NCBI GenBank assembly: GCA_021613535.1 | Contig: CP075493.1 | Coordinates: forward strand, 16,864,001-16,928,000 | From: Adineta vaga | Lineage: Eukaryota; Rotifera | Length of the DNA stretch: 64,000 nucleotides | Direction: 5' to 3' | Shown: in pieces, positions 11,666 through 22,887 of the stretch | Layout of the letters: every line of letters starts with the position of its first letter | Position numbering within the stretch: the first letter of the stretch is position 1 | Notes under the pieces: generated by a model | Database searches by the model: none | The model's input: the letters and a program-made list of their open reading frames with translations, nothing else | What the model was told of the DNA's origin: nothing | Translations under genes and position numbers: made by a program

Positions 11666-13383
11666 CTCTGCTGTCCTTAACTCATTTCATTTTCATCATC
11701 TTATAACTTAGTTATTAACAATACATTTAAATACTAACCATTTTCTTGTCATTAAACGTATATGAATTTGAAAGGCTTGTTTCATTACATTGTATGCATC
11801 AACAAGAGCACATGATTTACAGGCAGAGGAAGAAGACACGATAGATACTACAATATTTATATTAGTATGATATTGTAACAACATGTACCGCCTTCAAATT
11901 ATACTGTAAAAAAAGATTTCATACTAATCGTTAGCTACGAAACCTTCTCTACATTGATCTTTCTTTTGGTTTAGTGAAACACTCTTTTTTAATCATCATA
12001 TTCTAGGTTCCATATTCAGCCACTCCAGAACATATCCTTGAAAGATTTGTTTCGAAACTCGCTTCACACTCGTAAATAATGTTATGGGTGTAGATGAGAG
12101 TGAGTGTTGGACACTCCGCTAAATCTGTTGACATTGATTCTAAACAGTCTAGAAAATAAGATGTAGTTTATAACATATCATCATTTACCTATTTGCCTGC
12201 CGGTCTATTGAAAAGTGGACGTCGGCCGACATAAATAGCCAAATCTTTGCTCTCTGCACGGATATCTTGGCAGTTTTTAATGAATCCTACCAAACCAGTG
12301 ATAGTTTTGTATAAATTTTGCCAAAGGATGAGTGAGTTTACGAAACTAAATACCGTTCTGTGTAATGAAAACGAGATTCATATATTTAGCGGCAGTTCTT
12401 AAGAGATTTGCAACTAATCAGAAATACACGCGTGTATGTTCCTTCTGGATTATAACTGAGACTGGTACTCCCACTTGCGTTGAGTTTTTACAAAGGAAAG
12501 GAAAGTTCTGAATTTTTCAACTCTCGTTTTTGAAAGCAAGAAAAGGAATTTTGAAATGTTTTAACGCTTAACTGCTTGCAAAGTACCAATTACAAACATA
12601 ATTGAGCAATCATTCGTATGACGTTAACTCTAGTACCTCTGCGTTTCTTCTCTGTCCATATTCTATCTTTCTCTGAGGTTGAATCTCAGTTCATTTCCTA
12701 ACGACCATTTATGAAAAGAACGAATTAGAAAGATCAATCTTCTTTTTTTCTGCAATGTATGCGAAATGATCAAATATTTCGAAGGATCAGATTGGATAGA
12801 CGCCTGCATATGCACAAATCTCTTTAGACTAAACAGTTATTGAACATAATAGGTTTCATTTCCTTTCTTTTTGCAAAGGAAATTAGGGAAAATCAGAACG
12901 TTTTTCTTCAGGAAACGAAAAGAATATTTCATAGTAGTCGCGGTTGACTGCTCAATCACATAAGAGATGGGGAGATATGAATATACGTATAGAGTTGACA
13001 TTAGTTTAGCTCAATAAGAGAAAGGATTACATATACATAGGGGAGAAATTGTGCTGATCAGTCAGCAGCACAATACCGACAACATTTTCTGATCTAGCAT
13101 CCTTTTTCACACTTCTTTTTTTTATATCAATAATGTTTGAGTTAGGAGTAAATCTCAATTATTTTGACAGTCTTACACCAACATTAGAAATTCAAAGTTT
13201 TGGAGCAGTTTTCGGCTCGAGATTTTGTATGACGTTTGATTTTGAGACAGTTTTAGGTCTGAGATTTGTTTTTCTCATTTATACTTGAGAACTAGTTACT
13301 TTATTAAGGTAATCTAAATCGATTGGCAGACTAGATGTGATAGCGCTGTGAAAGAGAGGTTATAATTACGTCTCACTAACTAT
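11666..13383. other. Intergenic, nothing recognised
   Basis: No frame, repeat or RNA gene was identified. Several ordinary AT-rich runs are present. A GGTGTAGATGAGAGTGAGTG stretch near 12087 recalls the G-rich motifs found elsewhere in the window. Confidence 0.4.
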
Positions 13384-14100
13384 TTATCAACTTGACAGCG
13401 TTCAAAGAGAAAATGAAAACCACCGACAACTCAGCTAGAGACTTTCGAATCAAAGTTCACGAACGGCTGCTCATCATCTTCGAATTCAATTTTTCGGTCC
13501 ACAATTACCATTTAAGGGTTATTCTAGTCGAAATCTATAAAAGGATAACTTTACTTTTTTGTAGAATTATGGATACAACAGAAGGCACGTCAAGCTATGG
13601 TGTTTTGTCAAAAATTCAAAGGTGGTCGTATTAATAAGATTAGTAAAAAGATTATGTCAGTTTGTCAGCTCAATTGTTTTTTCATCCGTCAAGTACAAAC
13701 AAATTTCATCTTTCATGGTATATGTTTCATCGTTTTTCTAGAGAATAAACATTTTCTTATGATGACTATGTTAAGTAACAAGTCGTTCGCTCTGATTCAA
13801 AATGTTTTAGTTGTACTTACTCTCTGCTGGTATCTTCTGATGAGCCCTATCTTCTTTATCTATCTATTACTTCTTGGAAGCAGAATCAAACAGCAAATCC
13901 TAATTTGATACGACTACGTGATTAACTCGCTTACTCATTATGAACGTCTGAAAAGAAAAAGCACTACTAACTTGGTTAAACTGATTGTCGATAACAAACA
14001 TAGTTTAGAGTATGTACCAGCGATTAGTGGGTTTCCAATAACGGTATGTCTGGCATTATTTTACGTTCCTTTCTATTTTCACGCGATGGTATGGTGGTGA
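13384..14100 (+). pseudogene. Unrecognised hydrophobic frames, possible gene remnant
   Basis: Three consecutive plus-strand frames (13392-13634, 13597-13908, 13918-14100) include two or three strongly hydrophobic stretches, for example around NVLVVLTLCWYLLMSPIFF and ITVCLALFYVPFYF. An acceptor-like TTTTGTAG precedes 13566. The frames are interrupted by stops and cannot be joined into one clean model, and I do not recognise the family. It may be a decayed multi-pass membrane protein gene or chance open frames. Confidence 0.25.
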
Positions 14101-15147
14101 ACACAAGAATTCTTGCGATGGAATATTCTGTTAATGTTTCTTTATGCATTGTTGTGGTGCGACGACACGCTTTATGATAGTCACGGCTGGATCACAAAGC
14201 GTCGTCAATGTGTGTGGTACAGACGATTCTTTAGCAGCCGGTTTAGATAATATGCTCAAATAGTTTGGTACCCGCTCAGTCAATATCTGCCCCATCTACA
14301 TATTCACCATAAATTTAGCATGAAAAATCAATGAGATATTGGTTATATAGGATGGTATCAGTGTGATGGTATCATAGACTTCTTAACTTTTCTTATCACG
14401 TACGAGTGGAATCACAATTGAAACTCTTTTCGATATTTTCACACAGTTTCTACTTCTCATTTCTTGCTTCGCATATATATCAAAGACGTGATATAGAAGT
14501 ATGATCTATTAGCATTGCGTGTATTACTATTTTGTTGTTCGGCTCTCATTGTAGTGAATTCTACAACTGGATTGTGCTTTGAAAGCCACACTTTTCATCA
14601 CGTTTAGCCAACACGATCGATGAAGGAAAATGCAGCATGGGCCAATGACCCGATTAAATTTGCTACCAGCCAATTAAAATACAGACACTTAGCTATCGGG
14701 TGCAGTAACACATATCAAGAAATGCTCTATATGCCTTATTTCATGATCACTAAGCAGTATCCATGTCTATCAACTTTTTCAGAGTCAGTGCAATGACGTT
14801 GAAATCGAACGTAGATTGAAAGCACATTAAGTCATTGCTAAGACATGTATAAAAAACCTAGCGTTATCGCCTTATGCAACTATATTTCCAATCGAAACGC
14901 ATCTAGACAGCTTTTCTGACTAAATCATATATAGACACGTTTCAGTTCAAGTTTTAAAAGTTGTAAAAACAAATGCAAGTTCATCTCAAATCCGAACTGA
15001 GCTGCCATTCGTATTATGTCAGGATCATCTTACGTTAGCCTACTCTGATGAATAAATTAAATCTTTAACCTAAACAACGAAAATAAAATTTAAATCGAGA
15101 AACTAGTGAGCCATACTAGCTTGAAATGGATTCTCGTTAAAAAAATA
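14101..15147. other. Intergenic, nothing recognised
   Basis: No coding frame or clear repeat was found on either strand. Confidence 0.4.
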
Positions 15148-15537
15148 CAGAGTCGGCCAAAAGTAACAAGGCGCGGACTTTTTTTGGTTTTTTTTCCTAG
15201 TAGATCCTTAATTTTGTTTTCTGTTTTGATTACATATACTAGCTAACAATACTCATAGAAAGAGTCTATCATTAGTCTGCAGCTAAAAGAATTTGTCGAA
15301 TCATATTCTGATACTTGGCATGCATTTCTAAATGACTCATTTAAGTTTATCGTTTTTCTGTAATGTTGCGTTTCAATATTTTAGTAAATTTGTATGAAAA
15401 TCTATAGACTGATAATAGATTCATTCTCTGATTATTGTCTACTGATGTGTGCGGTCCTAATATGAGATCGAACTAAGAGTCTATAAAGAAAAACAATTGA
15501 AAAGAAGTCTGTGACTCGTTCCTTTTGGTTCGCCCTG
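15148..15537. mobile_element. Mariner-like MITE, 390 bp
   Basis: The left end reads CAGAGTCGGCCAAAAGTAAC. The reverse complement of the right end reads CAGGGCGAACCAAAAGGAAC. The two match through the CAG start and the CCAAAAG.AAC block, and both are flanked by TA (15146-15147 and 15538-15539). The shape agrees with mariner-type terminal repeats. The interior has no transposase. Confidence 0.65.
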
Positions 15538-17282
15538 TATATCGTCTGACTTGGTCGGTTGTTTTACACATACATCGGGCAAACACTCGAGAACTATCAC
15601 AATTAGATGATGTGAGCAACTAAAATATTTATCGTTTTACATTTAAACCTCTCTCACTGCAAAAGAATTGAATTCAGCGTCCCAATAAATGACATGTCGG
15701 TAGTCTCGTTGTATGAGTGGTGTCGCAAATCTCGCAGATCAGGGATGCAAAAGACGTTGTTAAAGAAGCGGGAGATGCATATCCAGAGGAAGATCCCCCA
15801 TATTCGTAGGGATATGTATCTCCCGTTGTTGTCTCAGCCCAAGAATGATGAAAATCTTTCTATTATTTTTTATTCAAGAGGTACTGGAATACGCGTATCG
15901 TTCATCTTCATCTCGCGCTTCCAAACAGAAATTCATGCCATTCTTAATTCACATCTTTACAAAATGTATAAGCCGATTCATACTAACACATAGACATCGA
16001 AGCATATCCTGTACCCACGCCCTTTACTAGTTATTTAAAGCATATAGAGGATCACAGAAATATTTTTAGTTCATAGTATTTGAACTTTTTGTAGAAAAAA
16101 AGGTTAGAAATATCTTAATGAAATATAGAATAAAGAAATCAGAACACAACTTATATGTGTTGCAAAAATATATCAATAATTAAAATAAAATAAAATTTAA
16201 CATCGGTGGATTCTCAACATAACTTTAACTAATATTTTAATCAAAAGAATTTCATATTTTTCATGAAGAAAACGCAAAAGTGCATAAATGCAGAACTTCA
16301 TTGCATTGCACCTAAGATTATTTGAAAAAAAGTCATTTAGGTCGGATGGAATAGCAAAACACATCGAAAGTCTTAGTTCGTACGGTAAAAATTTTATTTG
16401 AGTGATCCCGTTATAATTCAAAGTATTTCCTCCATTTATTTTCCAATTTACTGATGCATCCTCACACTTTCTTTTCCTATACATCGTCCCTATTCCTTCT
16501 CATTTATAAACTAGCGTTAACATGCCAGCTTTTCATTTAAAATATATAACATTTTAAAACATCTGGCAAAGTGCTGAATAACCATGTAAATAATACAAAA
16601 TCGTCGAATACTTTACCGAACTAATAATAATTTCGTAAAGAGAATTTGAAACTTCATCTTATACAGTGAAATAAAAGATGGTTTCGTCTACATATTACGC
16701 AGTTTTTTAACATTCTACAAAGTCATCATTAAGTTAGTTCGTGATGTAAGAAACGACAAACAATCCTCCGGGTTTCGTGGAAAACTCTCTTGAAAATTGA
16801 TGAATAATACAAAAATATGCTAAGCTTGAAGATTTCTGCGTAAAAAATGAAACAGGCTGCATTTCACCAATTTTACACAATTTACTGCAAAAATACGAAG
16901 ATTTGGAAGTTGAATGGTGAACCTATATTTCAAAATATAAAGAAAACCTCTTGACCGATTGAAAATGTTCATTGTCAATTAAGATTATTATTCTTAGTAA
17001 AATACACATGTCCGAAGAATTTGTAAAGATGTGAACTCGATTAGTTTTAGCCAACTATAATGTTTTAGGAAAATATGAAAATATCAGAAATAGTCAACTT
17101 TAGACAAGCTATTTGGATATAGAGCCGAAGTATTTGAAAACAACGGTCAACTTATTGGTTAGAAAATCCTTTATTAAATAAATTTTTCTTTAGTCGAATA
17201 AAAATAAAATATTTATTAGTCGAACAAAGGTCGTTTGTAGCATTTGAGTTTTTTTATTTCGTCTCTGATGGATAGAATTTTC
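15538..17282. other. Intergenic, nothing firm
   Basis: Open frames at 15694-16030 (plus) and 16197-16484 (minus) have no recognisable domain and no supporting splice pattern. The last 100 bases hold AATAAA on the minus strand (17258-17253), about 25 nt past the ornithine decarboxylase stop and a likely polyadenylation signal for it. Confidence 0.4.
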
Positions 17283-18521
17283 CTAATCCTTCCAGATATA
17301 AAAGTATTTATTTGTTTTAAATCCATTGAAATTTGTAGACGTTGCACTAGTATAAGCACCTACATTATAAAACAGAAGACAATCACCAATTTCTAACAGC
17401 GGTAGATTCACTGATATTGACAAGCAATCAAATGAATCACACGTAGGTCCAAAAACAGCTGAACGGTATTTTTTCTCCTTGTATTGAGTCAAATTTCTCT
17501 GACGTTTTCGTAAACAACAAACACGGTAGGTTGCTTTCTCATACAAAATATTGCTCAATGATCCATATATACCATCGTTGAGATAGTAGGAATTTTCTAC
17601 GAGTTGCATTTGGTTAATATCTAAGTGATTACTGTCTATATCTGAGAACACATCGAAGTATTTTTTGTTATCCAAACGGCAACCGATTACTGATGCAACA
17701 AGGTCCATGCAACCAGCAGCAAAGTATCGTCCAGGCTCAGCTATTACATGTATATCTGCAAAGAGTATCAATTAAAAGATGCAGAAAATAAGAACTGTAC
17801 CTTCGCTCTGCGGAAATAATTTATCCAATGTTTGGTTTATTGTTCTAGCTACTTCGGAGAATACCGACTTTCCCTCCTCATCGACACCTGGAAAGCCACC
17901 ACCAATATCTAACACTGTGAAGTTGAATCCATAATTTGATTTTTTCACAATATCAAATAGACTTTTAGCAAATTCCAGTGAGTGCTCAAATGCGATTTTA
18001 TCATAGCATCCGGTGCCGACATGAAATGCGCATCCAATTAGTTCTAGACTTAGTTTTTTCGCTAATTTTAACAGTCGAATAGCCATATATTCGTTAACCC
18101 CAAATTTGGCAGAAAATGCAATCACCGACTGACTATCGTCTACTTTTAAACGGATTAAAACTTTTGCGTTGGGCCAATGTTCTTTGATTTTAATTAGTTC
18201 ATATTCATTATCAGCAACAGTCAGTAGTGCGCCTCGATCTTTAAAGTAAGTAATATGCGAAATCTGCTTGCATGGATTAGAATAAATAATTCGCTTTGAG
18301 CAGTCAATATTTGGACATACTGAAAGGATCACATTTAATTCACTGATCGAGGCACAATCAAATCCTCCACCCATTTTTTCTATTATTTTAATAATAAAAA
18401 CATTATCATTTGTTTTAACAGCATAAAATGATTTTACACGTGGCAGATAATGTGTCCATTTAATATACTGTTTGGCACAATGAGACACGTCAACAATGTA
18501 AAACGGATCTTCGTTGTCCAT
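17283..18521 (-). CDS. ODC1: Ornithine decarboxylase (PLP-dependent, group IV), two exons
   Basis: Exons 18521-17801 and 17755-17283 flank a 45-nt GT-AG intron; joining them gives 397 aa with Asp-Ile-His across the junction. The enzyme converts ornithine to putrescine, the first step of polyamine synthesis, in the cytosol. Conserved features: FYAVK with the PLP lysine at 36, DCASISEL, FHVGTGC, LDIGGGFPG, EPGRYF, YYLNDGIYGS and FGPTCDSFD with the catalytic cysteine and aspartate. The PLP lysine argues against an antizyme-inhibitor paralogue, which lacks it. The first Met falls about 35 residues into the usual family alignment, and the frame stays open upstream without another Met, so a short 5' exon may be missing from this model. 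The usual C-terminal PEST-like extension is short. Single copy here with no operon-like neighbours. Confidence 0.88.
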
Positions 18522-21266
18522 TTGACGTATAAAATGTCTAATCAGTAATAGAAAAAGTGAAATATTTATTTTTGAAAAAACAATAAGATCAAATTTTTCT
18601 CATTTATTAGATACAAACTACGTAACTATTGTCAAATCATGTTAACGAAAGTAGGCACTGCTATTATGGAACGCCAGTGTGAATTTTCTCCATTGAGTAT
18701 TCAACTAAAAAGCTAGCAAATTGATACGAAACGTTAAAAAAGGCTTCATCTCGAAGTTTGAAATATTTGTGCACTATCAATTATTAATATATTCACTTTA
18801 TTAACTCGAGATTTAAGATATTATAAAGGAAAATTTGTGTTTTTTTGCATTCACTGATTCAATATATGCGTCAGTGAGAATATTGATGCGAAGGATACAA
18901 ATGATATTTTCATATACGTATCAAAAATACTAGCTTTTATTTTGAGTATTGTTCTTTTGTGTTATATGTATATTAATTAACATAAAAGCTTCTCTAAAAA
19001 ATGTCAGTACGCGAAAATACAAGAGAAAAGTTTGTATTTTTATACCACATCCAGTAACAGATTGAAGAAGTTTGCAATAGGATCGAAAGATAAATAAGAT
19101 TGAGAAACAAACGATTGGGTAGAAACCGCGAAACAGCTTTCAAGAATCACAGCGAATTGAAGATCTTTTAGGTTTCATAAAAACATACCGACTGATATAT
19201 TAAACCATTTAATTATTTATCTTATGGAATATATATTCTTATACACATGATACTAGTCTTCTGACGCATATTCTTCATATATTTGGTTCAACTAACCAAA
19301 TAGAGTTAATTTGACATCGCCAGCTTTCTCACCATTTTGTATTATGTCAAAGATTTTATTTTTTATCAGAATATATTCCTAGACTTGACAAATTGATGAT
19401 ACAAAGAGCTTTGCGCCTAGCATTTACTTTATTGTGCAGCGATCGTTTATAGGAATAGAAATGACTATTGTCTAAGTCGGAAAAAGCGTATCTCTGCACC
19501 CCAAAACAACCGAAAATACAAAAAACCACACAAGTCAGAGATGGACAAGTCGAGTCACGTCAAAACGTATGGCATGTATATATTTTATGTACTCCAATTT
19601 TGGTCTCTAATTTGAAGTGTAACAGAAAAATAAAATAAAGGATTTTCAATATGTTGAAAGTCATTTTCATTTTTTTTCGGCCATCTTACTTCCCAGTTGA
19701 TCAATTTTGGCCTTACTTGTCTTACTTAATCTCTGATAGAAATAAGCTTATTATTGTCTTACTGCGCATGTTTATCATCATCGTATACCTAAACCAGAAA
19801 AGCCTGCGCTGCGAAGGCAGAATAAAAACAAACGATTTCTGTACTCTGAATGTGCAAACAAGAATTGTATCGTTCTAATATTTCCTATATCGCTTCAAAC
19901 TCTGCAACTGCTATAGCTGCAGTTGACTTTGATGTTCGTGTGTTTTGCTCACACTACGTTCGACAATGTATCGAAAAATTTCGAACGGGTGTGGATGTAG
20001 GTATGAGCGTGGGTATTATTCTTCTCTTCATACAATATAAAAGATTTAATTCTCTGAAACTCATCTGCGGGAGCTAGATTTTGGAACGCTCAACTATCTG
20101 TCCACCTAAGCCCACCTTTAGGCTTTCAATTTTCAGAATATATTAGAAGTCCACTGGTCTTCTATTCCGTGGAGGGTTTTATTTACTGATGCACTTAGTC
20201 TTTGACAATAAGTGTGTAACAACAGAAACGATTTTGAAACATGCCGTGTGTGAGAATCGCTTATTATTAACTATGGCTCATTTTGAGATTATGAAAATAC
20301 GATTACAACTGAATCAACGTTGGAGCTTAAATTTTTAAAAAGAAAAGATAAAAATTCTCCTTTTTACGTGTTATTCAATACATCAAGATGGAACAACAGA
20401 GAGAGAGGGGGGGGTTTAGAAGACAGATACAGACAAGGTTTGATCTTTTCCCTGAAATTCTTTCCTAACGACAACAAGAAGTAACAACAGCCGACAAACG
20501 CAGAAAGAAAAAGAAGATTAAACGAACAAAAATTTCAAGTAGCATAAAGATTTAAGTACACAATTGATTTTATTGCGTTTAAGCCAATCGCTACAGCAAA
20601 AAATAGTCGTACAATCAGATAAAAAATGTTGGAAAAGTAAATCGTAAGTACGTAGCAGTTGCCGCGAATGAACGGCATACCTTACTGGCTTCCCAGATAT
20701 TTTTACCCGAGAATAATCGCTACGAATAATTAGTTTTTGTATGGTGTATTAGCTTTTTAGTTTAATTATGAATGCAGTACAGAACTTAGTTACGAAAACC
20801 ATGTGTATTTCTCGTTATGAGTTCATATTCGCTGATCAAGGCTCACTATACGAAAATGTATCCACTTGTTCTGTTCAGATTTATTCACCTATCCAATAAG
20901 ACTCTTTCGGACTATCTAAAAATATCCTGGTTGCTGTAATTATATAATTGCTAGAAGAAGTTAATAGGAATATCTCTCGGTCATTTCGAGTTAGACTAAA
21001 ATTCAAAATGTACACTGCAATCGAATACGAATGCTCAATACAACATGCTTTGTTTTAAAACTGTGTGGTGGGAATAAAAGGATAGTCTATGGGCATAATC
21101 TTATGTCTCGGTTCTATTATGTTGAGAAAGGATGTTGAAACACGAAGACTGAAATAAACCATATGGCTTTTTTTCAAAAATCTAAGCATTTTCTTTCACA
21201 ACACAAAATGAACGTGTAGTTTTCTCTTGTTCGTCTTTGAACGATGAAAGTGGTTTATTCAACAGG
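18522..21266. other. Intergenic, with one transposon-end relic
   Basis: No gene was recognised. Short plus-strand frames at 19651-20077 carry no domain. At about 20137-20180 a sequence beginning TATTAGAAGTCCACTGG matches, with substitutions, the terminal region of the transposon at 26770-29313. At 19986-20015 there is a G-rich GGGTGTGGATGTAGGT stretch. Confidence 0.4.
20137..20180. repeat. Degenerate relic of the 26770-29313 transposon terminus
   Basis: TATTAGAAGTCCACTGGTCT corresponds to TATTAGAAGCCCACTGGGCT just inside the left end of the larger element. Only this terminal block is recognisable, so it is a solo end or the last trace of an old copy. Confidence 0.45.
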
Positions 21267-22887
21267 CTACTTTTTTTGAAAGTAACTGAAATAATACATT
21301 TCCAACTGAAAAATCTTACCTGGCAATAGATTCATCAGATTCGTCAGAAGTAACGTGATGAGCATTCATTTCATTTTCAAAAAAGTTTCTCAATTTATCA
21401 TCAACAAAGAATTGCTGGTTATAAATGGAATTTCCATTTGATGATACTGACTGCTCGACATTATCGATATTGCCAATAGAAGCAGATGTCTGTTTTTCGA
21501 ACCGATGGAAGGCATGTGCTAAACCAATCTCATGAGCTTCTCTTAGTTGACCACTAGTACGCGTTGCTGATGTTATTGGTTCTAAAAATCAAAATAGAAT
21601 TTACCACATCTAAGAAATATTCACTAGAATTTCGTGCTTGGGAATAACTAGGGTGTTTATTTCATTTATTTGAAGAGCTAGGATAGAAAATAGATTTAAT
21701 ATAAAAAGAATCCGAAAATGATGTGTACCGTTCAGGGTTCGATCAGAACGCGTCAGAAAGTTAGCTTTTATTTTGTATATTTTTCGAGTAAAATGCATTT
21801 TATACGCTACTCTAATTTACGATGAAGATTTTTGAAACGTCTATTGATGCTTATAAAAGGAATTTGATTAGATCTTGACAACTATTCAGTTATCGAGAGC
21901 AAAGATGAATGTGAAACGAAATAGTGAGGAGCAGTAGCGTCCTGTAATATCACATATCCGGCGTTTTCGAGACGCACCCTCATCTCTCAAGAGACGAGCT
22001 AGTCTCCATCGGGAGATGCAGCATTTTGGACGATATATGCGCATATCGAAGGGTGAGGGTACGTATTTTGATGGAGATAACTGCATATCCCGCACAAAAT
22101 GCTTACCAAATAAATTCAAATCTTTCCGTTGTGGATATGGCATTTTGTTCTTCAAGTTGCTTTGAGATGGTAAAACACATACTTTTAGTATTGCTATTAG
22201 CATTTGTAATAGAATCAAAAGTAATAAAGATATTAAAGAAACGATATTAATTTTAACTTGCAGGCAAATCGCACCTAAGCAAAATAAAGAGATAGCCACT
22301 TCGATTATATTCAATTTAGCACTATATTTAATAGGCAGTTTTGTTGAAATGATGACGTCATTTTGAGGAATAAAATTCACCAAGTCCAAAACTAAGGGAA
22401 TAAAAACACCGAGTAGTTTTGGAATCCATATGTGAGATTTTGACAACACAAACAAGTGGTAATGGGCTAATCCGTTCAAGACAGTCCATGCTAATATTTG
22501 AATATAGTATCGTGAAAATGTAAGACTCTCTTTTAGTAATAAATGCTTTGAAGTTATTGTTGTGGAATGACCATGTTCATTAGATCTGTCAGAATATTTT
22601 ATTTGACAGGCTAGTAGGAATGATAAGCTAACAAATAGCACAAAAGTGGTGGGTGTAATCATTAAATCATGATAGCAAGTTAAGAAGATTACAATGATTT
22701 TGCCACATAAAATATGTGATATCATCCCTCCAGTTGATAGATCACGAATATCCTGTAGTTGATAATTAAGAATAGCTTGTGTTGTCGATATAATGACTCT
22801 ATATACTGATGCAATTGCTTGGAAGGTATTTGCAAGCGAGACTTGAGTTATCTGTGAAACGTCGATGTCCTTCAAAATTTGTTTCAT
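21267..22887 (-). CDS. Unrecognised multi-pass membrane protein, three exons
   Basis: Exons 22887-22107, 21581-21320 and 21285-21267 join with GT-AG sites and matched phases (1, then 2) to give 353 aa ending in SYFQKK. The first 260 residues have about five to six hydrophobic segments, for example around ISHILCGKIIVIFLTCYHDL, TTFVLFVSLSFLLACQ and IVSLISLLLLILLQMLIAIL, with few charged residues between. The C-terminal 90 residues are hydrophilic and acidic, probably cytoplasmic, with EAHEIGLAHAFHRFEKQ and VTSDESDESIA. I do not recognise the family; transporter, receptor or scaffold are all possible. The 525-nt first intron is much longer than the 34-nt second one. The open frame runs on past the first donor, which obscures the true exon end. 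An additional 5' exon cannot be excluded. Confidence 0.62.

Noticed and set aside
21725-21750. GGGTTCGATCAG resembling a tRNA B box
   Set aside because: No matching A box, acceptor stem or T-stem pairing could be found; it lies in an intron.
22026-22250. Plus-strand frame overlapping the membrane-protein gene
   Set aside because: It spans the donor and part of the first intron of the minus-strand gene and has no domain.
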